Of a DNA stretch of 64,000 nt, positions 55,199-64,000 are shown in pieces. Within the stretch, counting starts at the first letter, position 1, and each line of letters begins with the position of its first letter. The stretch comes from Larix kaempferi (taxonomy: Eukaryota > Streptophyta > Pinopsida > Pinales > Pinaceae). The position numbers and the translations under genes are program-made. The stretch covers positions 19,207,001-19,271,000 of the forward strand of contig BSBM01000643.1 of NCBI GenBank assembly GCA_027924585.1, written 5' to 3'. Under the pieces are notes generated by a model. The model had not been told where the DNA came from, did no database searches, and saw nothing but the letters and a program-made list of their open reading frames with translations.

Positions 55199-55640
55199 GC
55201 TCTAATACCAAATGATATGCAACAAATTTCCAAAAATATCATGAAAAGAGAATAAATATATCAAAAAGAGTACTACATTCCTTTAATGAATAAAATGTAT
55301 GAATAGAAATCCTCTTCAAGGGGGAAACCTCCTTAAACAATGTAATAAGTGCACAAGACAAGACAAGACAAGATTCTCCAAATGAAAAGGTCTCCTTCTT
55401 ATATATAAGAGAGTAAGAGGTACAATTCCAACTAATAGACCCAAATTGAAGTGCACAAGACAAGAAAAGGCAGGATGATCCAAATGAAAATGTGTCATTC
55501 CTATATATAGGAGACTAAGAGGTACAATTCCAACTAACTAACCCAATCTGACATAACTAATATAACCATACTAATGATAATTACAACTAATGGACCAAAC
55601 AAACATCAAAACTAATGCAATGTGACCCATATAAGGGGAA
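55199..55640 (-). repeat. Primer site and LTR of gypsy C, unit 2
   Basis: Minus-strand TGGTATTAGAGC (55199-55210) is followed at higher coordinates by the LTR, starting at 55213. The far boundary is approximate. Confidence 0.4.
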
Positions 55641-56119
55641 ATGTGTGCACATTTAGGGATTAAAAATTTCTCAGGTACATCCTTAATACGTTCAGGGTCT
55701 TTTTTCTTTTGTGCGCTTATCCTTGGAGAACCATGCACCTGCTTCGAACTTGTAGATCATTTTGCTTGCTACTTCTTCTGCTTCGGAGTAGTCAATATTT
55801 CCACATTTGAATCTGGATTCCATTGATATTCCTCATTTCAATCCATCATAGCTTTATTAATGTCTTCCCCCGTCACATAAAATGGTAACAACTCTGTTCT
55901 ACTAGAGAATTGTGCGCGCGGTGAGATAAAAGCAATATGATTATTAACTAAAAAGACAAAACATACTCATACTTATCGATTAAGCTTGAAGGCATCTGGT
56001 ACGAATCAGTCGAATCTTGAATCGTGTCGGTATACCAACATTTAAAGACCAAATTTGTCTCTTGTTGCTTCTCATCATATTTACTCAGCTACCAAATATT
56101 AAATTTAGGGGCTGAAAAC

Positions 56120-56676
56120 TCCTATGTTACCTCTATAGCATAAGTTTTACCTTTGAGTAGCCCGAGAAGTTTCCATTCAATCATGTTGATCAACAATAAT
56201 ACCCACTTGAAATGTAAATATTTTCCTACATCATGTATGTCCAAACAATCCCATATGAATTCATCCAACAAATATTGTTCCCAATTCATTTTTATTCCAT
56301 GAGTGCAACACTAAGATGCAAATAAGATTCCCACATGGAATTCATCCTTATGACATTTCCTTTCTACTTTTCCTAAAATCTGTGTTAGAAGCTTGACTTG
56401 CTAGTTTGTGATCACCAATATAACTGATCCTCTTGTACCCCTATGAGTTCCATATTTTGCATAGACTTCCTCTAGTTTCATATCCCTAGCTGCAATCACT
56501 TCAGCTGGATCCTCTCCCACATGTGACAATCTTGAGACTTTCTTAATCACATCTAAATCAATTGGATAGGTTTTATCCAACCATGTCTCTCCACCATGGA
56601 GTTGACTCAATAAGAACCTTATACACTGTGTAATACTTTGAATTATTCCAAAACGCGGAACATCTAAGAGAGACAT
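56120..56676 (-). pseudogene. Unrecognised repeat-borne ORF, unit 2
   Basis: Counterpart of 37770-38334. The open part 56676-56401 reads MSLLDVPRFGIIQSITQCIR, YPIDLDVIKKVSRLSHVGED and THRGTRGSVILVITN. Function unknown. Confidence 0.4.
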
Positions 56677-57500
56677 AATCCCTTATTTGAAAATATTACA
56701 CAACCAGGGTTTTGGAACCACAATCTCAATATCATCATATTCAACTACAACCTCAACATAATTGCTTTCTTCCAATGTAGGGGAACTCTCTGTATCTTGA
56801 ATATTAAATTCCAAAAACTTTATTGATTGCACCTTCCCAAGTATTTTACCTTGAATATCCACCTGATGATCAATCTCGACAATAGGAATTTATGCCTCCT
56901 TCACTGGTTTATCGTTCAGCCTCACTTTGTGTTTTAAAGAAGTGAGATGATCAAATATATTTAAACAACTACCACAATTTCACACTACAACTCAAAGATA
57001 TCATTTGCAAGATCCACAATCATTATTCAAACACTCAATGCAACCGAATAAATATTGTGGCCCACAAGATTCTCCTTTAAAATATTTTTGCAATCCGTTA
57101 AAAATATACTGTCCTTAACCCTCACTCCAAACATTAAATGTTTCTTCAACACGATGTGATCTATGAAATATTATTGCTGACTCATTCCATTGTAACTTTT
57201 ATCTTCTCATTATTTCATTCATTGATCCACTTTTCTAGGAAATCTCATTATTGGCCAATTTATCCTAAAGATGTGATGAAATGTACTTATTTCTTTTTCA
57301 AATTTCAAATTTACCCTACTTTACGATAATCAACAGTCAAAACTTTCCATAAAAGAACTTAAATAACCTCCTTTTCTAACTAAATACCTCCTACTTTCCC
57401 TATAATGTACATAACTATCAATCATTTCCTTAGATTCCATATATCTGACCCCTACGGGATATAATACACCTTCAATCGACTTCTATTAATAAATCCCTTC
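56677..57500. other. No recognised gene, unit 2
   Basis: Colinear with unit 1 38335-39185. Confidence 0.25.
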
Positions 57501-57539
57501 AATGGATCACCATATAAAGTCTGCAACTTTACAACTCTA

Positions 57540-58389
57540 GCTTATGTAATGTAAGCAACACAAAATAGTACCATCCATCGCATGCACAACTTTCCTAGGT
57601 GTTTAATATATCTTCTATCATAACGTAGTACCAAAGATCCAAGTTCAAGTTCATGCTTTCAAATATTTTTGTCATGCCATGACTTTTTTCTATGCTTTTC
57701 ACCTATTGACTATTACTGACAAGTAACATGTCTTCCTCTAAATCCATCAAGCGTTGCAATTGACATTGTAAAGATTCATCATTGGTCATGCTTGTAGCAA
57801 GTGTAATGCATAAACTTGGAACTACAAACTCCACCAGCATCAAAACTTATTTCCCATGGACTAATCAAAATGGTGTGAATTTTGTTAGTCTCTTGCAAGT
57901 AGTCCAATAAGCCCATAAAACTGTTGGAATTCTCTGGTCCTAGTCATCCCTTTCAACATTACAAATATTTGTCAATGCACACTCCAATGCTTTATTGAAC
58001 ACTTCAACCATCCCATTAGCTTGTGGATGATAAGGTTTACCCTTTTGATGATGAACCATAAATACCTGCATCAACTCATTAATAGTAACATTTAAAAAAT
58101 GTGTACCATGATCACTCATCAAAATTTTAGGACAACAAAACCTGGTGATGATATTTTCAAAAATAAAATGCACAACAACTTCAGTTGTACACTCTTTCAC
58201 TGTCACTACTTCTTCCCAACGTGTCAAATGTTATGTTCCTATGATAATATATATTGTGCCAAACCTTTTTTCTAGTGTATTAATTGGTCCCACAAAATCG
58301 ATAGTCCAGTCTTCAAATGGATTCAACACAGTAACTGGACCCAACGACAATTCATCGTACGTTGATGTCTTTCCTACGCATTAGCATAC
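57540..58389 (-). pseudogene. Ty3/gypsy integrase, minus strand, unit 2
   Basis: The best-preserved copy. 58227-57940 is open: [67 protein letters not shown]. The catalytic second Asp (58111-58113) and Glu (58003-58005) have 35 residues between them, the D-35-E spacing of the family. The first Asp (58297-58299, in WTIDFVGP) is in another frame, so a frameshift lies between them. The N-terminal side is cut at the tandem junction (58395/58396), as in unit 1. Confidence 0.75.
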
Positions 58390-58605
58390 CTCACATCTTT
58401 TTCCTCTTTTTTTATATTTTTATTCCCTTTTTAGAGGGTTTTTGCTATTTTGGAGGAATTTTGGATTATTTTGGGGGGAAAAGGGGTTTTTTGGCCTTTT
58501 GGAGGCTTTTTTAATGGTTTTGTGGCCTTTTGGAGGCTTTTTAATAGGATTTTTAGGTTATGGAGGTAAATATGGTAGGAAATATGGACAAATGAGTCAT
58601 GTAAT

Positions 58606-61283
58606 GGGGTAGATGAGGTAGTGAGCACTTTTTGGGTGTTAACAACTGGTGCAACTTATGTCAGTGGTGTTACTGCAGGAGTTTCTAACACAACAAGAGG
58701 AAATGTTCTGGTAACTGCAGCTATGTTTTTTGCTAGCAACACTACATCTACATGCAATTCTTCAGCCAGTGGTACTAGGAACACCTTCTTCGATGGACGT
58801 GTCACAAATGCTGCAGTTTTACAAGATCAACTACTCAATTCTGTCATCCGGCAACCTAGTTTTCCTTTCTCTATATCACTCACTCTCTTTGGCACATCAT
58901 ACAATGGGCCTCTGGTACAACAAAAGGTTGATGGTTCAGTCTTGAGCAATATTTCTGACAGACAAACACTTTATTATTTTTTTAATTTTCTAATTTATCA
59001 ATGAGATTTCGTCTTATGGAAATCTGTTCTTATAACAATGCACAATAATTTGAAGGTGCCTCATATTTATAATCACCCATTCTATGAATATCATATGATG
59101 TCTCAACAATTAGCTAATACAACCTCAATAACCACTGGTCAAAATGACCCAAAGAATTCTCAGGGTCTTTGCATTTTTCCTCCCTCAGAATCTTCCTAGC
59201 TGCAACATCAACAGGCATTATCATCATCACAAGATGGATCTGTATCACAAAATTCAAATCATACGAATGAGAAGATCATTCCAGCAGATAGCAGATTGGC
59301 TACAAAACTGCAGCTTGCAATGATTCAAAGTAATGCATATGGCCAAAACTTTCCTTCAGGGCAGGTCTCAAGTTTGAATTCTCAATCTACAGCAGCAACT
59401 AGTTGCACGCATGCATTGTCGGTTCAGTCTCAGGATTTTGGCTTGATGACAACCTTTGGAATAAAGCAAATAGGAAAAATGAAACAACAATCAGAATCAC
59501 ATTTACAGTCCGAACAACAGCTAACGGCACAAGTACAAAAACCACAGAAAGCATATCTCTCCACACAATATCATGCAACTGCTCCTGGTTTGCAAACACA
59601 ATCAAAAGAATTTGACTCTAAATCACAACCATCTTCAATGAATATTAATATAAATAGACGGCTTAATAGTCTCGATTTGAGGCTACCTGTTGTTGCACCA
59701 ATAATAGCATCTCCATGACAGACAGGTCACAGAGCATGGTTGATCTTGCAAGAGGGCAGAGTCCATCCCAAAAGACTATCCAGAACCAAGCAATCTCTGG
59801 ACAATCTCACCAATATAGCATGCCTGGTAGTCACAATCAACAGAAGCAACAACAACAAATGGCACTACGAGAGAGAGTGGTAACAACTACAGTTGTAGAT
59901 GGTGGGATAGCCAACAATGATAGAAGCTATGGTAATGGTGGTCACGAAGAAAACCAAAAGGCATATGCTAAAAGAAATTTGGACAAATCAAATGTATTAA
60001 GGTGTGAATGGGAGGCTTCTCAAATTATGCAAGGTTCTCAAATAAATGCTGACCCAAAAATATTAAACAATGCTACACCAATTACATTTTAAGAAGGATC
60101 AGTCCCTAAGGTTGCTACCTTTTCCAAGCTTCCTACTAAACAGGGGATCCATTTTGTAGGGCAAGATGCATGTGTTGCTAGTCAAGGGTTAAGAAGTGGC
60201 CGGACTACTCAGGATCTACCTCAGATGAAAGCTACTACTATTGCATCGGCAGTATCACTCTTTCCTGAAATATATAGTAATTCACCTCGAGCGATGCAAA
60301 GGGGCACAAGTTAGGGACAACAGTCAAGGGGTGAACAACCTACAATGAATTCAGGTCCAGTTCAAATGATATTTCCAGGTCCATCTCTACCTTCAGCTGT
60401 TGCCACTGCCACTACATTGCTTTGTGTCCCACCTGTTTCAAAGTCATGGATTGGTGTTGTTACAAAAAATTTCGTGTCTCGGAAAGATTCTCATTTATCT
60501 CAGCAAAAATTATCCATGGCCTCCACTTTAGTCAAGGGTTCTTCAACAGCGAATATGGTATCAATCTTGGGCTCAGACCCACCAGGAACACCTCTACAAG
60601 GATAGCTAAATAAAAATTATTACAATATACAACAGCCCCAACAACAGATGCATCATGGGAAGACTGTACTACAAAATTATCCTCTGAATCCAAACTGTTC
60701 CCAACAAATACTCAAGCAGCCTTCACCACAGCAACAACATCCTCAGGTTGGGCAGCATCTTCTCATTCACCAACCTCTACAATATGAAGTTTAGACACAA
60801 TCTCAAGTGCAATCACAGACTATACCTCAATATCCAACACTGCATCAGCAACAAACATCACAACATTTGCAGCAACCGTCAAGGAAAATTGGGAGCATAC
60901 AACAATAGCACCTCAAACAAGTACAACCAGTTATTCCAGCATCTTTTGGGATCACTGTAAGTGGGAATCTCTCGCATAATCTAGGGTCTTTCAATGCAGG
61001 ACATGCTTCTTTTAGTGTAGTTTCTAGTAGAGTGACAACTCCAACAAAGTGAACAGGAGAAACCAATACACCTTGTCTTGATTCCAAAATAAACAGTAGC
61101 GATGGACATGTACTTCCACATAGCAGCAATGATGCAACTTCAAGTCTACAGCATGTTAGCAATGTAAACACAGTTTCTTTGCCTTATCCAAGTTCAATTT
61201 CACATCCTATGCATAATTTTGGAGCAGTTGAAAAGTTAGTGAAAAAACTAAAAAATTATCCATTTTTGGGGTCCTTACAATAG
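58606..61283 (+). pseudogene. TIME FOR COFFEE-like region, unit 3
   Basis: Exon 1 (to 58926) is open (TTGATYVSGVTAGVSNTT ... LLNSVIRQPSFPFSISL). Intron 58927-59055. Exon 2 starts at 59056, with the ancestral TAG at 59197-59199 and then an open run 59296-59718 of 140 codons (SNAYGQNFPSGQVSSLNSQS, SQDFGLMTTFGIKQIGKMKQ). After the shared frameshift, 59715-60092 stays open to a TAA near 60090. This is the least damaged copy in the middle part. The 3' piece carries VSKSWIGVVTKNFVSRKDS and lacks the unit-1 repeat. Confidence 0.6.
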
Positions 61284-62704
61284 GCCAACCCAACCATCCC
61301 CGTGTAATGATGTAAATGTGAGGCTCATACCTTGGCACCAAGATCCATTGGAGCCTCAACCACTCCTTCAAATTCTCATCTCTGATCCTCCTCCTAATGA
61401 AGCACTCAACAATCATGATGTTTACCATGCTGACCACTTCATGCATTTTTATGACCTCTTCTAAAACTAGTTTCACAGGTGCCCTCTTTAATCTTAGATA
61501 TTTCTTACACTTCGTCTCCTTCACTGTCTCTTTTTGAACTACACCATTTTCCTTTCTTCTTATTACGTTTTCATTTATCACCTTCTTCTTATTACCTTCT
61601 CGGTTTTTCCCCCTAGGCTCACACTTGCATCACCATAACTTTCCAGTCCCACATTTGGCGCTACAGGTTCTGTCTGTGGTTGTTCTAGATCACACAATGT
61701 TCCAATGGAAATGTGATGTCCAGAAGAGGCATAGTGACCTACCAATAGGCTTGGAGAACTCTAACCCTCACAACAATCATACCCTAATTGCAGTACTGGA
61801 GATAGTTTGGGGAGGATTTCTTGTGCATGAACTCAAACATTTGATGTTCCCAACACCATAGTTTCTACAACCTTCTCCAATAACCCTTCTATCACCTCAA
61901 CCCTATTTAGTATTTTCGTTGACATGTAATATTCCTTTGGATCTATTCCTGATAGTTCTATTAGTGTTGTTAAACCCCTTTCCAGCTTATTGAATGCCTT
62001 AATGGAGTTTTGGCCTGAGATCTCAAGTCATGCAGTGAAACCATGGTTGAAAACAGTCTTGAACTTTGCAATTGATTGGTGGTACACTCCATTGACAACT
62101 GAAGCAGTCCATATGTCTTTCCATTCATAGGAATCTGTGGAAAATCGACCCCATCGATCTCCATTGTGAGGTTCAGTTCTTATCTTATTACTAGCATCCT
62201 CATTCATTGTTAGGAGGTAGCATTGCTTATTGTTGCAGTTGAGGTTTTGGTACTTGAAACATGTGTAGGGGAGATTGATGGACTTGACTGGATGACAAAT
62301 GACTGTTCCTCCCATGAAATATGCTCTGTAAGATCCTATCAGATATCAACTCTGAGACAAGCCCGAATACATTGTAGGGCCTCTTGCATGTCTTGAACTG
62401 CTTAAGACAACATTTTTTTTCATAAGGCCTCAAAAGCCAACATTGACAATAGCATCTCTACCATGCCTTGCCTCCTCGCCACATTGATTGGAATGGCTGA
62501 ATAGTGCCTTAAGTTTTGTATTGCCTTCCTAGATTGAGAGTGCACATTTGTGAATTTTTCATCCAACCTGTGCCATCCAAGGTGCACTGAGAGCCCAGTT
62601 TCGCATGGGGTGCAAGGAAGGCAGTCACAGTGCTCCCAATATTGCTGAGAGTGCGGAAGGGTTGGGTTGGGTGTTGTCCAATAGTATAGTAGCATCAAGT
62701 TCAC
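61284..62704 (-). pseudogene. DUF4283/zinc-knuckle remnant, unit 3
   Basis: Counterpart of 28660-30079. DUF4283-like block at 61290-61581 (VSMVNIMIVECFIRRRIRDE), knuckle block at 62028-62315. Same reversed order. Confidence 0.4.
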
Positions 62705-62829
62705 ATATTTTTGACCTACTAGATTGCTGCTGAGTAGGTGGTTTTTTTATTAATCTCAAGGGTTAGTTTTTTTTGTCACTTTTCAGTCTACATTTTTCTT
62801 GACATGCTTTGTGTATTTTTTTCTTCAGC

Positions 62830-62933
62830 GCATTTACTGATGAGATTGGCATTCAATTATTGGAGACAAGTGTGAAGAATGCAACAAATGTGGAGTAGGA
62901 TTTCATGACCATGGTTGCTGAGATAAAGAACAG
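62830..62933 (+). pseudogene. RABD (Rab1-type) GTPase exon, unit 3
   Basis: Reads [22 protein letters not shown], stop, [12 protein letters not shown]. The TAG at 62896-62898 replaces the CAG of units 1 and 2. The splice acceptor has shifted by substitution (TTCAGCG for TTCAAGG). The matching last exon would lie beyond the window. Confidence 0.8.
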
Positions 62934-64000
62934 GTGCACTTTTTTGTTATGATGTTTTCCAACCTTTAATAAGCACCTATATTATACAATTGTGATGTTA
63001 GATGTTTGTTTGACTCCCTAATTTTAATTGTGTGTAATGGTGTAAACCTGTGCCGTAAAATCCTAATGAATCTGATTGAGATTCTACTTTTTCTATGATC
63101 TTGCTGTTTTATGATAAAGTTAAGTGGTGATAAAGTAATCTGCAGGAAGCCACTTACTGAACCTTCATCTCTGTCAGAAAAATAAAGACTGTTGGATGTC
63201 ATAATAATTGATTTTAGCCTCATTTGAAGCAAACACAACCTGCAAATATTTGTGGAAATATTTCATGCACGTAGTTGTTGCTGCATTTTTCCAAAGGAGA
63301 TAATTTCCTACAGGCAGAGGGTTACTGCATTTTACATCAGATTGTATTTGACTTCTTCAGACTATTAAAAGACTGAAATACCTTCAATATTTCTTAGTGT
63401 AAATCTCTAAACTAGTGGTGTCTTCTACAACACTCAAGGGATTACTTATTTGAGACAAGAGGTGTGCAAAAAGAACTCAGATTTGCTTCTCAGGTTTAGC
63501 CAACTCTTGTTTGAAGAAGTAGCAACGATTTACATCAGTTGGAAGGCTGTTAGCATCAACATCTTCTATAAAGGGACAAGTCTACTTATATCAATAAAAG
63601 GAAACACTTCTAGGCATGTAATATAGTAAATTATTATTCTATATCAGTTCTTGTATTGTTGCTTCTCATTTTCTGTTTTAGTTTGTGTATTTGTGTTTTC
63701 TTGTTAAGATATGAATATTTAAATGATCTCTATATCATACATGGCCCTAACCTTGAAACCACAAGTTACTATGCCTTGAAAACACAATTGAAATCTTTAA
63801 AGGAGAGTGCAAGAATCATATTTGAACTAAGTTGTGAAGAAGTTAGTCGGTAGAGGAAGTGTTTAACCAAATATCAAAACCAAAATATTCCATACAATAT
63901 ATCTTCAAGCCTCTAGACTCCAACAGTACGCTACAGTAGATGGAAAGTGAGGTGCTTGACAAAATCAGGATTTAAATAACCTTTACAGTAAGCCTAACCC
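62934..64000 (+). other. Intron after the RABD exon, unit 3 (cut by window end)
   Basis: Colinear with the unit-1 intron. An open frame at 63656-63853 ends YYALKTQLKSLKESARIIFE and LSCEEVSR. It is open here and interrupted in units 1 and 2, and is unrecognised. Confidence 0.35.

Larger units (their letters stand above)
40054..58395. repeat. Tandem unit 2 (18.34 kb including a 4.04-kb insertion)
   Basis: Colinear with unit 1 except for an insertion at 41634-45672 with a 5-bp target duplication. Without it the unit is about 14.3 kb. Scattered substitutions and small indels separate it from unit 1. Confidence 0.95.
58396..64000. repeat. Tandem unit 3 (partial, cut by window end)
   Basis: Colinear with the first 5.6 kb of unit 1, ending inside the intron of the RABD fragment. 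It lacks the 4-kb insertion (uninterrupted GGTGTGAATGGG at 60001). Confidence 0.95.

Overview
The window is repeat-rich nuclear DNA from a seed plant, most probably a gymnosperm. The basis is: intron-split fragments of plant genes (a plant-type GARS, a TIME FOR COFFEE-like glutamine-rich protein, a RABD/Rab1 GTPase tail), Ty1/copia, Ty3/gypsy and CACTA elements, a DUF4283/zinc-knuckle remnant, and repeat-borne ORFs of a type I associate with conifers. The species cannot be named from the sequence. I find no clearly intact host gene; almost every coding stretch is a decayed fragment or transposon-encoded.

Layout. 1-1785 is the 5' part of a decayed Ty3/gypsy element (LTR end, primer-binding site, gag). 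At 1786 its gag is cut by a CACTA (En/Spm) terminus. The matching inverted terminus ends at 33691, is followed by the same 3-bp GGA, and the gag reading resumes there. I therefore read 1786-33691 as one CACTA insertion of about 31.9 kb, enlarged by nested insertions. Inside it are a BYPASS1/ROH1-like fragment (about 2.5-3.0 kb, minus), a GARS (phosphoribosylamine-glycine ligase) pseudogene (9491-9811), a young Ty1/copia element (9850-17374, TSD CACAA, two LTRs of 610 bp differing at two positions by eye, one stop in pol), a set of small exons (17611-19112), a decayed Ty3/gypsy element (about 19.56-25.24 kb), a TIME FOR COFFEE-like pseudogene, DUF4283/zinc-knuckle remnants, two RABD GTPase exons and a tRNA-like sequence.

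From 25785 to the window end the DNA is a direct tandem array. A unit of about 14.27 kb occurs at 25785-40053, again at 40054-58395 (expanded by a 4,039-bp insertion at 41634-45672) and in part at 58396-64000. Each complete unit runs: TIC-like pseudogene, minus-strand DUF4283/zinc-knuckle remnant, RABD exons, tRNA-like sequence, CACTA right terminus, gypsy gag 3' half, then pieces of minus-strand gypsy elements ending in an integrase core. Unit copies differ by scattered substitutions and small indels, so the duplication is not recent.

The relative ages are readable: gypsy gag first, then CACTA into it, then triplication of a segment spanning the CACTA right end, then the 4-kb insertion in unit 2 only. 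The copia element is also young, judged by its LTRs. Stops that break otherwise readable frames are very often TAG where a sister copy or the family has CAG, as expected from deamination of methylated cytosine at CHG sites.
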